A stretch of 61,541 nt of DNA from an uncultured Clostridia bacterium (GTDB taxonomy: Bacteria; Bacillota; Clostridia; Oscillospirales; Oscillospiraceae): the NCBI GenBank assembly GCA_947572235.1, contig CANPBB010000005.1:1-61541 (forward strand), given 5' to 3'. The number at the start of each line of letters is the position of its first letter. Position 1 is the stretch's first letter. The notes beneath the pieces were generated by a model. That model was not told the origin of the DNA and ran no database searches. It saw nothing but the letters and a program-made list of their open reading frames with translations. Positions 33,295-40,962 of the stretch are shown in pieces. The position numbers were made by a program, and so were the translations under genes.

Positions 33295-34380
33295 CTATAT
33301 CTTTTCCCTGATCACCTCCACATTTGCCCGCAGCCTCTCATTTCCCGGCTCCAGCTCCAGCGCCGCTTCCGCCGCGCGAAGGGCCTCCCGCGGCCTCCCG
33401 GTATGCCAAAATGCCATCGCCTGCAGATCATGGGGCAGGCTTCCCCACGCTGCCGCCTCACAGATATAGCTGTCGGGCCGCTCCCGCAGGGCCAGTGCGC
33501 AACCGGTGAAGTACAGCACCCCCTCCCAAGCCTCCTCCTGATAGAGAAGCATGGCCAAGTCTATGTAGGGCTCCCGCAGATGGGGGGCCTCGGCCGCCGC
33601 CCGGAGGTACCAGCCCCAAGCGGCTCTCCGCTCCCCCTTCTCCATCAGGGCCCGGGCGATGTAGCGCATGGAGGCGGCCCGCTCGTCGGCCCAGCGGGCC
33701 TTGGGCAGGCTCAGGTGCCGCTGCAGCGTCTCGATACACCGGTCGTATTGGCCGTAGTAGAGGTATTCCCGGCCCAAGTAGTGCAGATTCCGGTCATCCG
33801 CCGGGTCTTCGGCTACAGAGAGCTCCAGCAGCGGCAGATACTGCCCGCGGGATTTGCTGGGGTCTGGGTGGTGGTCCAGCTGGACGCCTTGGACGGCGAC
33901 CTTGCGCCCCGGCATCCCCGGTCCCACCCACTGGAGCACCTCATGGACCGGGTGGACCCACCGCCAGCCTTGGCGGCTGTGGATCTTCTCCGGCCAAAAC
34001 ACCACACCCTCCCGGCCATCTTCGGTAAAGCTCCAAGTGTATCGGTAGCTCATCTGGCTGACACCGCTGTCCCAAGCCCCATCTATCGCGGCCCGCCAGC
34101 CGGGGTGGAATACCTCGTCCAAATCGGTACAGACACAGAGGTCCATCTCCTGGGGCACCAGCTCCAAGGAGCGGTTTCGGGCGGTATCAAAGCGCCAAGG
34201 GACGATCTCCTCCACCGTCACCTCCGCTCCCCGGCGGCACAGGCGCTCCACAGTGGCGTCGCTGGAGCCGGTGTCCAGTACAACAATGTGGTCCGCCTCG
34301 GACATGGCATCCATCCAGCGGTCCACAAACTGCTCCTCATTCTTGGCAATGGCGTAGACACAGATGCGAGGTTTTGTCAT
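33295..34380 (-). CDS. Family 2 glycosyltransferase with TPR-like tail
   Basis: A 361-residue cytosolic protein. The GT-A part begins ICVYAIAKNEEQFVDRWMDA with VVLDTGSSDATVE, and the DxD-type metal site is in CVCTDLDEVF. The C-terminal 150 residues are TPR-like (LHYLGREYLYYGQYDRCIET, REALRAAEAALELEPGNERL). This layout resembles SunS-like and spore-coat glycosyltransferases that modify proteins. It lies directly downstream of the collagen-like gene on the same strand, so that protein is the likely acceptor; this is inferred. The ATG at 34380 is preceded by AAAGGAG. Confidence 0.9.
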   Translation of the reverse strand: MTKPRICVYAIAKNEEQFVDRWMDAMSEADHIVVLDTGSSDATVERLCRRGAEVTVEEIVPWRFDTARNRSLELVPQEMDLCVCTDLDEVFHPGWRAAIDGAWDSGVSQMSYRYTWSFTEDGREGVVFWPEKIHSRQGWRWVHPVHEVLQWVGPGMPGRKVAVQGVQLDHHPDPSKSRGQYLPLLELSVAEDPADDRNLHYLGREYLYYGQYDRCIETLQRHLSLPKARWADERAASMRYIARALMEKGERRAAWGWYLRAAAEAPHLREPYIDLAMLLYQEEAWEGVLYFTGCALALRERPDSYICEAAAWGSLPHDLQAMAFWHTGRPREALRAAEAALELEPGNERLRANVEVIREKI

Positions 34381-34405
34381 ATGAAACTCCTTTCTATAGG
34401 GAAAA

Positions 34406-34435
34406 GCGGGGGACCGCCACAGAGCGGTCCCCCAG
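34406..34435 (-). terminator. Hairpin between the collagen-like and glycosyltransferase genes
   Basis: GGGGGACCGC/GCGGTCCCCC with a CACAGA loop. Read leftward it is followed by CTTTTCCC, a weak T-run, so some read-through to the glycosyltransferase is possible. Confidence 0.6.
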
Positions 34436-34466
34436 CTTCCCGGCAGGCTAAGCCTGTTAGGTGGGA

Positions 34467-35480
34467 TTAGGTTGCAATAATGCCAGCAGCCCGGAGGGCG
34501 GCTAAGATCTGATTGATCTCCGTCACAATGGCGCCCAGGTCTGCGGAAGGCTCCAAGTTCGCTATGGCGGCTCCCGGTGTAATGGTGCCGGCAGGCCCGG
34601 TAGGACCGGTGGGGCCAATAGGACCGGCAGGGCCGGCAGGCCCAGTGGGGCCCTCCACACCGGCAGGGCCAGCCGCACCGGCAGGGCCGGCAGGCCCAGT
34701 GGGGCCCATCGCACCGGCGGGGCCAGCCGCACCGGCAGGGCCGGCAGGCCCAGTGGGGCCCTCCGCGCCGGCGGGGCCAGCCGCACCGGCAGGGCCGGCA
34801 GGCCCAGTGGGGCCCTCCACACCGGCAGGGCCAGCCGCACCGGCAGGGCCGGCAGGCCCAGTGGGGCCCATCGCACCGGCGGGGCCAGCCGCACCGGCAG
34901 GCCCAGTGGGGCCCATCGCGCCGGCGGGACCGGCAGCGCCTGTTGCACCAGTCGCACCAGTCGCACCAGTCGCACCAGTCGCACCAGTCGCACCGGTGGC
35001 ACCAGTGGGCCCGGTGGGGCCTTGCGGACCCGCCGCACCCGGGGCGCCTGTTGCACCGGCAGCTCCGGCCGGGCCCATGGGGCCCATAGGTCCGGCAGGG
35101 CCTTGGGGACCTGTCACAGTCACCAAATCAAAATCCGGGGAAGTACCAGGGACCCCCGCCGCGCCGTTGCGGTTGGCGCGGTAAAGGCTGCCGTCATAGT
35201 AGACCAGGCCCCCTAAGGGGTAGTAGGCGCCGGGGACAAAGGGGGCCACGCTGTCCAGCCCCGCACCGGCAGGGCCAGTGGGCCCGGTAGGCCCGGTGGG
35301 GCCAGTGGGACCCATCACGCCCGGACGAGGCGGCATGGGCGGTACTGGATGGGGCGGACGAGGCGGATGAGGCGGGCGGGGCGGCGGCCCGGGAGGGCAG
35401 GGCGGCGGCCCCGGGGGGCAGGGCGGAGGACAGCAGCTCCGGCAGTACTGCTCCCAATCGGTAGCTTGATAACGTTTCAT
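34467..35480 (-). CDS. Collagen-like repeat protein (BclA-type filament)
   Basis: A 337-residue protein starting [20 protein letters not shown] at ATG 35480, six bases after AAGGAG. A cysteine- and proline-rich N-terminus is followed by a Gly-X-Y region interrupted by a small domain ([20 protein letters not shown]), then more than 50 Gly-X-Y triplets, many Gly-Pro-Thr or Gly-Ala-Thr. The C-terminal 40 residues ([19 protein letters not shown]) recur in Clostridial collagen-like surface proteins and may trimerise. Spore exosporium filaments such as BclA are built this way and are O-glycosylated on Thr. The adjacent glycosyltransferase supports that. Confidence 0.88.
   Translation of the reverse strand: MKRYQATDWEQYCRSCCPPPCPPGPPPCPPGPPPRPPHPPRPPHPVPPMPPRPGVMGPTGPTGPTGPTGPAGAGLDSVAPFVPGAYYPLGGLVYYDGSLYRANRNGAAGVPGTSPDFDLVTVTGPQGPAGPMGPMGPAGAAGATGAPGAAGPQGPTGPTGATGATGATGATGATGATGATGAAGPAGAMGPTGPAGAAGPAGAMGPTGPAGPAGAAGPAGVEGPTGPAGPAGAAGPAGAEGPTGPAGPAGAAGPAGAMGPTGPAGPAGAAGPAGVEGPTGPAGPAGPIGPTGPTGPAGTITPGAAIANLEPSADLGAIVTEINQILAALRAAGIIAT
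34600..34997 (-). repeat. Collagen-coding tandem repeats (54 bp and 9 bp)
   Basis: Five near-identical 54-bp units code for [16 protein letters not shown] plus AM, VE or AE (about 34630-34900). A run of 9-bp units coding Gly-Ala-Thr occupies about 34944-34990. Both periods are multiples of three, so slippage changes length without frameshift. Confidence 0.85.
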
Positions 35481-35504
35481 AGACAGCTCCTTCACGTCAA
35501 GCAG

Positions 35505-35543
35505 AATGGGGTGCGGCAGAGAAGCACTCTGCCACACCCCATT
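35505..35543. terminator. Hairpin between dCMP deaminase and the collagen-like gene
   Basis: AATGGGGTG-GGCAGAG pairs with CTCTGCC-CACCCCATT around AAGCA. The T-run is weak on both sides. Confidence 0.6.
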
Positions 35544-35591
35544 TTATGGTGATGGCCTGCTATTGGTGTACCAGGACGGCGGAAAGAGGCG

Positions 35592-36086
35592 TTACATTTC
35601 CCCCAGCGTCTCAGGAAGGGTGTCGTCCTCGTCTACCCAGTCCCGCTTTACATCCACCACACTGTACTCGGTGGGCGTGTTGCGGATCACTACCTTCTCA
35701 AGGCCCGCGTTGATAATCAGACGCCGGCACATGGAGCAGGAGGTGGCATCCCCCAGCACCTCCCCGGTGGCGGCGTCCTTCCCGGCCAAGTACAGCGTGC
35801 CACCCGCCATGTCCCGCCGGGCGGCGGAGATGATGGCATTGGCCTCGGCATGGACACTGCGGCACAGCTCATACCGCTGCCCGGAGGGGATTTTCAGCGC
35901 GGCTCTGGTGCAGTAGCCCAAGTCCACGCAGTTCCGCCGGCCTCGGGGGGCGCCGTTGTAGCCGGTGGAGATGATCTCATCATTTTTGACAATAATCGCC
36001 CCATAGCACCGCCGCAGGCAGGTGGCCCGCTCAATGACAGTCTGGGCGATGTCCAAGTAGTAGTTTTCCTTGCTGATACGCTGCAT
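35592..36086 (-). CDS. dCMP/CMP deaminase family protein
   Basis: A 164-residue zinc deaminase with SVHAEANAII (about residues 77-86) and ATSCSMCRRLI (about 112-122), plus the extra ligand-rich insert CVDLGYCTRAALK typical of dCMP deaminases. It would convert dCMP to dUMP for dTMP synthesis. The ATG at 36086 follows GGAGG. It is the only pyrimidine gene in the region. ComEB-like competence annotation is possible in homologues but not implied here. Confidence 0.92.
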   Translation of the reverse strand: MQRISKENYYLDIAQTVIERATCLRRCYGAIIVKNDEIISTGYNGAPRGRRNCVDLGYCTRAALKIPSGQRYELCRSVHAEANAIISAARRDMAGGTLYLAGKDAATGEVLGDATSCSMCRRLIINAGLEKVVIRNTPTEYSVVDVKRDWVDEDDTLPETLGEM

Positions 36087-36188
36087 AGCAACACCTCCGG
36101 CGGATTTTTTTCACGGTTTTTCGTGGTTTTTCTATTTTATCAGCTCCCGCCCCGCCACGCAATGGTTTTTTTCACCGAAGCGCCCCTC

Positions 36189-37610
36189 TCAGCGAAAGCC
36201 GCCCTCCCGCCTCTGCCACGCCTCCCGCAGCACATCCGCCAGCGGCAGAATGTCGGCGTCCCGAAGGGCCGCATACCCTAAGATTACCGTACTCGCCGGG
36301 CAGGTTGACCGGTGCTCCATGTAGTAGGCGCTGAGTCCCTGCAGCCCCACCCCGGCCTCGCCGGCCCGGCGCACCATCTCCTCCTCGCTGAGGCCCGTTT
36401 TCAGCGTCAGCAGCAGGTGAAGCCCTGTGTGACGGCCCTGCAGATGGATATTCTCCGGCCCCAAGGCGGCGCCGAGGGCCTCGCACAGCCGTTCCATCCG
36501 GGCCTTGTAGGCACTGCGCATCCGGGAGAGGTGGCGGGTAAAGTATCCGCCCTCCATGAAGCGGTACAGGGTCTGCTGCTCAAAACGGCTCACGGTGTTG
36601 GCGTAGCTGCCGTAGGTCTCCCGGTACCGCTCTAACAGCTCCGGCGGCAGCACCATGCAGGCGACGCGGATGCTGGGCGCCAAGCTCTTGGAGAAGGTGG
36701 AGAGGTAGATCACCGGCCCCAGCTGTCCCCCCATGCCCTGCAAACTGGGCAGGGGACGGGTGTCAAAACGAAACTCTGCGTCGTAGTCGTCCTCGATAAT
36801 ATACCGCCCCGGCCGCTCCCGCGCCCAGCGGAGGAGCTGGCTCCGCCGGCCGGCGGGCATGGTGACGGCGGTAGGGAAGTGGTGGCTGGGGGTGACGCAG
36901 CACAGCTCCGCCCCGCTCTGTTCCAAGGCCTCCAAGCTGAGGCCGGCGCTGTCGATGTCCACAAAGCGGCAGGCCACGCCGTTATTTTGCAGGATGGTGG
37001 ACAGTCTCTGGTACCCCGGATTCTCCACCGCCGCTGTCTGCCCTTGAAGCAGGCGGGCCACCAGACCCAGCAGGTACTCTGTCCCCGCCCCCACCACGAT
37101 CTGTTCCGGGCTGCACACCACCCCCCGGTAGGTGGCCAAATATTCCCCCACCGCCTGCCGTAAGGCCCGCTCCCCCTGCCGGGGCCCATGACTTAGAAGC
37201 TCCGGCGCGTCATAAAGCAGCTCCTTTTGGATCCGCCCCCAAGTGCGGAAGGGAAAGAGCTCCGTGTCCACCGACCCGGTGGACAGGTCAAACCGGCAGG
37301 GGGGAGGGGACACCTCCTCAGGGATGGCCACCACCACCGCCGCCCCCGGCGTCACAGCCTCCGCCGTCTCCAGCACGAAGAAGCCGCTGCGGGGCCGGGC
37401 CTCCAAATAGCCCTCCGCCACCAGCATCTGATAGGCGGTGTCCACCGTATTCACCCCCACAGAGAGCTGCTGGGACAATGACCGCTTTCCCGGCAGACGG
37501 GTCCCGGCTGGCAGCTCCCCGGCACGGATCTGGCCGAGGATGCTCGAATAGAGCTGTTCATACAGCGGCGCACCATCACCACTGCGCAGGGTCAAGGGCA
37601 GGCGGTACAC
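36189..37610 (-). CDS. MocR/PdxR-type GntR regulator with aminotransferase domain
   Basis: A 473-residue fusion. The N-terminal GntR winged helix (PLYEQLYSSILGQIRAGELP, LSQQLSVGVNTVDTAYQML) is joined to a fold-type I aminotransferase with the PLP lysine in YLSTFSKSLAPSIRVA. I use GTG 37610 because AGGAGG lies 9 bases upstream and the sequence before it is not family-like. MocR proteins commonly sense pyridoxal phosphate and control vitamin B6 synthesis or uptake. It is divergent from two ECF S-components, and a paired operator lies between. Confidence 0.93.
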   Translation of the reverse strand: MYRLPLTLRSGDGAPLYEQLYSSILGQIRAGELPAGTRLPGKRSLSQQLSVGVNTVDTAYQMLVAEGYLEARPRSGFFVLETAEAVTPGAAVVVAIPEEVSPPPCRFDLSTGSVDTELFPFRTWGRIQKELLYDAPELLSHGPRQGERALRQAVGEYLATYRGVVCSPEQIVVGAGTEYLLGLVARLLQGQTAAVENPGYQRLSTILQNNGVACRFVDIDSAGLSLEALEQSGAELCCVTPSHHFPTAVTMPAGRRSQLLRWARERPGRYIIEDDYDAEFRFDTRPLPSLQGMGGQLGPVIYLSTFSKSLAPSIRVACMVLPPELLERYRETYGSYANTVSRFEQQTLYRFMEGGYFTRHLSRMRSAYKARMERLCEALGAALGPENIHLQGRHTGLHLLLTLKTGLSEEEMVRRAGEAGVGLQGLSAYYMEHRSTCPASTVILGYAALRDADILPLADVLREAWQRREGGFR

Positions 37611-37633
37611 GGGCGGTCCCCTCCTTTTTGAAA

Positions 37634-37694
37634 AACTGATCCCATAAAAAATATATGTTCTGGATATTTTAATAGGGTCAGTTATCGGTATAAT
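37634..37694 (+). promoter_or_regulatory. Putative MocR operator pair and ECF promoter
   Basis: AACTGATCCCATAAAA (37634-37649) and TTTTAATAGGGTCAGTT (37667-37683) are imperfect inverted copies about 33 bases apart. A good -10 TATAAT lies at 37689-37694 with no recognisable -35, as expected for an activator-dependent promoter. The same sites lie about 25-75 bases upstream of the MocR start. Confidence 0.65.
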
Positions 37695-37783
37695 GGAAGC
37701 ATACAGGAAAGGAATACAGCTGTCAAGAGGAAAGGATTTGTTAGTAGGAATCAGGAATGGTTTTGGGATGGGAGGCCTGCGAC

Positions 37784-38317
37784 ATGAAATCAGAATCGCT
37801 GCGGAGACGCGCTCCGGTGCTGTGGCTGACAATGACCGCTGTTCTCATGGCGATGAATATCGCCCTCAGCTCCTTCGGGATGCCTGTGCCAGGGGGACAC
37901 CTCTATTTGAATGATATTGTGATCTGCACCGCCGGCATTCTGCTGGACCCGGTAGGGGCCTTCGCGGTGGGAGGGATCGGCGCGTTTCTGGGGGATTTCT
38001 TCTTCTATCCCGCCCCCATGTTTGTCTCACTGGTCACACACGGGCTGCAGGCGGTGGTAATCTCCCTCTGTGCCCACCGCTCCCGAGAGCATCGGCTGGG
38101 CGGGGCCGTCACCGGTGTGACACTGGGTGCGGTTATCATGGTGGTGGGCTACTCCTTGGGCCGGGCCTTCCTCTACAGCACGCCGGAGTATGCCATCTTG
38201 AAGCTGCCCTTCCAGATCCTGCAGGCCGCCTTGGGGGCCGTGTGCGGCGTCGCACTCTGCTTCCCCTGCCGCTTGGCAGCTCTTTTTGACCGCTGGAGCC
38301 AGTCCCGCTCTCTGTAG
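37784..38317 (+). CDS. ECF transporter S-component (1)
   Basis: A 177-residue membrane protein with about five to six hydrophobic helices starting at ATG 37784 behind GGGAGG. MAMNIALSSFGMPVPGGHLYLND and GAFAVGGIGAFLGDFFF recall the substrate-specific subunits of energy-coupling-factor vitamin transporters. No A or T subunit lies nearby, so it would be a group II ECF using a shared module elsewhere. Divergence from MocR suggests a B6-related substrate; this is inferred. Confidence 0.82.
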   Translation: MKSESLRRRAPVLWLTMTAVLMAMNIALSSFGMPVPGGHLYLNDIVICTAGILLDPVGAFAVGGIGAFLGDFFFYPAPMFVSLVTHGLQAVVISLCAHRSREHRLGGAVTGVTLGAVIMVVGYSLGRAFLYSTPEYAILKLPFQILQAALGAVCGVALCFPCRLAALFDRWSQSRSL

Positions 38318-38361
38318 AGAGCGTTTTATACCCTATCAAAATACAACAGGAGGCGTTACCT

Positions 38362-38937
38362 ATGGAGAAGAAGAAGTTCTTTACCGTGCAGAGGATCACC
38401 CTCATCGGCGTCCTCTCGGCGATGGTGTTTGCGCTGACCAAGTTTGCCAGCATCCCCATCCCCAGTCCCTTGGGCAAGACAGCAATCCAGCTGGGGAATA
38501 CCATGTGCATCCTCTCCGCGCTGCTCTTTGGACCCATCACCGGTTCCCTGGCGGCGGGCATCGGCTCGGCGATGGTGGATTTGACGGACCCGGCTTGGGC
38601 GCCGGAGTTTTGGATCACCTTCATCAATAAGTTTGCCATGGCCATGGTGGCAGGGCTTTTGATGCATGTGGTGCGCTTTGGCCGCGAGAGAATACGCATC
38701 TGGCTGGCCGGCGCCGCCGGGGCGATGACCTATGTGGCGCTGTATGTGGCTAAGAATATTATCTCCGGGCACTTCCTCAAAGGGTTTGCGTGGAATGTCG
38801 CCATTGTGGAGACGCTGACGCTGAAGCTGCCGGTGTCCTTGGCCAATGGGATTATCGCCACCATCTGCGCGGCGATGCTGTATCTGGCGATGAGCCCGGC
38901 CCTGCGCAGGGCCCACCTGTTGGGCACCGCAGCGTAG
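38362..38937 (+). CDS. ECF transporter S-component (2)
   Basis: A 191-residue protein with about six membrane helices. RITLIGVLSAMVFALTKFAS, AIQLGNTMCILSALLFGPIT and AAGIGSAMVDLTDP are typical for S-components of the QueT/PdxU-like type. It starts 45 bases after the first S-component with AGGAGG 8 bases before the ATG, so both are in one operon. The two S-proteins are distinct, not a simple duplication. Confidence 0.85.
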   Translation: MEKKKFFTVQRITLIGVLSAMVFALTKFASIPIPSPLGKTAIQLGNTMCILSALLFGPITGSLAAGIGSAMVDLTDPAWAPEFWITFINKFAMAMVAGLLMHVVRFGRERIRIWLAGAAGAMTYVALYVAKNIISGHFLKGFAWNVAIVETLTLKLPVSLANGIIATICAAMLYLAMSPALRRAHLLGTAA

Positions 38938-38968
38938 GGGACGGAGGTTTCGCCCCCTCGGGGCGACT

Positions 38969-39074
38969 GGGTCTGGGGGCTCTTGTCCCCAGACCCGGCA
39001 GATTTCGGCAAAGTGGCGAAATCTGCCGCTGCGGCGGGTTGCTTTGGACGCAAAGGAAAACCATACGGTTTTCC
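38969..39074 (+). terminator. Three consecutive hairpins after the ECF genes
   Basis: GGGTCTGGGG/CCCCAGACCC (38969-38996), GGCAGATTTC/GAAATCTGCC (38997-39027) and GGAAAACC/GGTTTTCC (39055-39074) stand in a row. There is no strong T-run. They separate the operon from the repeat zone and may stop or stabilise the transcript. Confidence 0.6.
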
Positions 39075-39111
39075 TTCACACATCCTCCCCCTTTTTCCCC
39101 TCCTGCAAGCA

Positions 39112-39565
39112 ATTCGGCAAAAGGCTCTTAGGTGTCCGCTCAGGCGGGCTTTAGCCCCTTTTTTGGGGGGACACATCCCTTATCTGCTTCCCCCAAGAAC
39201 CCCAAGGCGCGACGCAGCTTTGGCAGACCGGTGCTCATCCAACCTTGCCGTTTCGGACGCGGCGGCGGTGGTTCTCGCAAAGCAGAAGGTATCCCGAAGG
39301 CGCCCCCCGCCTTCAGCCTTTTGGCAAAGCGCCGCTGCCGCTCTGCTTCCCTCGACGCGACTTGCCTCCGGGATCTGAAAAGCCGCTTCGCCGGCATAGT
39401 GCTGCAAGCGCCGCCGTGCTTGCCGGTAGTGTCGGTATGCCGTTTGCGGGGGTGCCCCTTGTGCGCCCGTTCTCCGACAATAGGATGGTCTGTCAAACCG
39501 TTCGCGGGGACACACACAGCGCCGCCGTTGGCGGCTCTGCCGCTTACGTCTGCGGCGTACCCTTT
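39112..39565 (+). repeat. Dispersed long repeat, copy 2 (longest)
   Basis: Starts CAAAAGGCTCTTAGGTGTCC, continues through GGCGGGCTTTAGCCCC, AAGAACCCCAAGGCGCGACG and GCCGCTGCCGCTCTGC, and reaches CGTACCCTTTACGCATATTG. It agrees with copy 1 over its first 300 bases and with copy 4 across almost the whole length. The frames open on either strand differ among copies. Confidence 0.75.
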
Positions 39566-39877
39566 ACGCATATTGTACCCCATCCTCCCAACACCCCCCC
39601 GTACCGAGGCAGGGCGATTGTGGCGCTTCACGCCTTGCCTCTCTTGCTAAAGGCGCGCTTCGAATCCGCCTGCCCCAAGCGGACGGCACCTATCCCGAGG
39701 TAAGGGGACCGCCGCATGGCGGCGGAGGGTTCCCACACAGGCGCTTCTGTCAGCCCCACCTGTAGGACGCGACAACTTGGCGCTCCGTTTCCCCTGTCTG
39801 CCAAGAAAGTCCGACAGGCCGCTCGCGGGCATACCTGTCCATCGACTACAGCACCTTTCCCCACAAAAAAATATCAA
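39566..39877. other. Gap with one decayed REP-like module
   Basis: A degenerate GTAG-headed module is visible at about 39770-39793 (GTAGGACGCGACAACTTGGC). Nothing else is recognised. Confidence 0.45.
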
Positions 39878-39914
39878 AAAGCGCCCCCATGACCGCAGGT
39901 TATGGGGGCGCTTT
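39878..39914. terminator. 17-bp hairpin terminator
   Basis: AAAGCGCCCCCATGACC pairs with GGTTATGGGGGCGCTTT with one mismatch. A-runs and T-runs flank it, though no intact gene ends right here. The following 350 bases to 40262 show only degraded sequence. Confidence 0.65.
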
Positions 39915-40262
39915 ACCTCAGCCGAATTTGTCATCGAGCCCTATATCAATCACGCCATGGGCGGGCTCAAATTTTGAAATCGCTTTTTCAGCAGCTGCCC
40001 GGTCTCTCCGTTTTTGTCCACCCTTTAAACTCCGCAATGCAGGCCAGCTGATCCAGCAGATCCTGTGGAACGCGCGGCGTGCAGCGGGATCGTGGATTCT
40101 TTATGGAAAAACACCTCTGACACAGTATTGACAGTATATAGCATCGGAATTCTGCGCCGTGTAAAAAGACGCATTTGTGGCGCAATATAGGCCCAGAGCT
40201 GCTTTGCGTCCCCCGGCTGCTGCCTGACAGAAGCGGCGCCGCAGACGGCCGCCCCTTTCTGG

Positions 40263-40463
40263 TCAAAAGACCTCCTTCGGCACAAACAGGCCATCCACAG
40301 TGCTTCCCAGCACCTCTGCCAAGCGGAAGGCTAAGGCCAGTGTGGGGTCATATTTGTCATTCTCTATGGCGTTCACCGTCTGCCTTGTGACGCCGCAGCG
40401 GCGGGCCAGCTCCTCTTGGGAGAGGCCTAAGGCTTTCCGCTTTTCCCGGATGCTGTTTTTCAT
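40263..40463 (-). CDS. Small Xre/Cro-type regulator
   Basis: A 66-residue helix-turn-helix protein MKNSIREKRKALGLSQEELA with VTRQTVNAIENDKYDPTLAL, the YozG-like type often paired with a membrane protein. Its ATG lies one base after the TGA of the upstream gene, so the two are translationally coupled. It probably represses its own operon through the palindrome at 40795. Confidence 0.92.
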   Translation of the reverse strand: MKNSIREKRKALGLSQEELARRCGVTRQTVNAIENDKYDPTLALAFRLAEVLGSTVDGLFVPKEVF

Positions 40464-40464
40464 C

Positions 40465-40770
40465 TCAGCCCCCATGCCTCCTCCGATAGTACAGCAGGGA
40501 CAGGCAGTAGAGAATCGCCGCCACCTCCAGCTGGATAAGGGAGTTGGTGGACATGGACTTGGCCCAGATAAAGCTGACCGCCACGTTCAGCAGATGGGCC
40601 CCCGCGGTGGACGCCAGCGTGAAGGCGCTGGCCTTCCAGACCACGATCTGTCCCCGCTCGTCCCCTGGCCGCAGCAGCGAGAAGAGCATCACGCCATCCA
40701 GCGCCGCGAAGATAAGCAGTACCGCCCCTAAGAAAATGATGGTCCCAATCGGCATTCCTGTCTGGTTCAT
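40465..40770 (-). CDS. Three-TM membrane protein paired with the Xre regulator
   Basis: A 101-residue protein with three hydrophobic segments (about residues 8-30, 44-66 and 76-94) and a basic C-terminus YYRRRHGG. Small membrane proteins of this kind, encoded directly before a YozG-like regulator, are frequent in Firmicutes; their role is unknown. It is transcribed from the strong promoter at 40820-40848. Confidence 0.8.
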   Translation of the reverse strand: MNQTGMPIGTIIFLGAVLLIFAALDGVMLFSLLRPGDERGQIVVWKASAFTLASTAGAHLLNVAVSFIWAKSMSTNSLIQLEVAAILYCLSLLYYRRRHGG

Positions 40771-40794
40771 GTTGATTTGTCCTTTCCTAAAGAT

Positions 40795-40848
40795 ATGTCA
40801 AAAAGATTTGACATTTTGGAGTATACCATTAAGCGCCCGTTATGTCAA
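40795..40848 (-). promoter_or_regulatory. Promoter and palindromic operator of the membrane-Xre pair
   Basis: Read leftward, TTGACA (40843-40848) and TATACT (40820-40825) are 17 bases apart. Downstream of the -10 is the near-perfect 20-base palindrome with ends ATGTCAAA and TTTGACAT (40795-40814), placed to block elongation or initiation. The -35 contains a further TGTCAA half-site. Confidence 0.8.
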
Positions 40849-40962
40849 GACTTTTTTACATTTTAGAACCTATGGTTGCACAAAATGATGCAAGGCAGGG
40901 GCGCTTTTTTCGCGCTCCTGCCCTGTTTTTCACTGTTTTCTGCGGTTTTTTCACGGTTATTT

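Noticed and set aside
34600-35000. CRISPR-like periodicity
   Set aside because: The periodic units are coding repeats of a collagen-like protein without unique spacers; no cas genes are present.
39140-39631. A 163-codon leftward frame inside repeat copy 2
   Set aside because: The equivalent frame is broken or different in the other three copies, so it is not a conserved gene.
39988-40294. Leftward frames upstream-overlapping the small Xre gene
   Set aside because: No ribosome binding site, no family likeness, and they sit in a decayed gap next to repeats.
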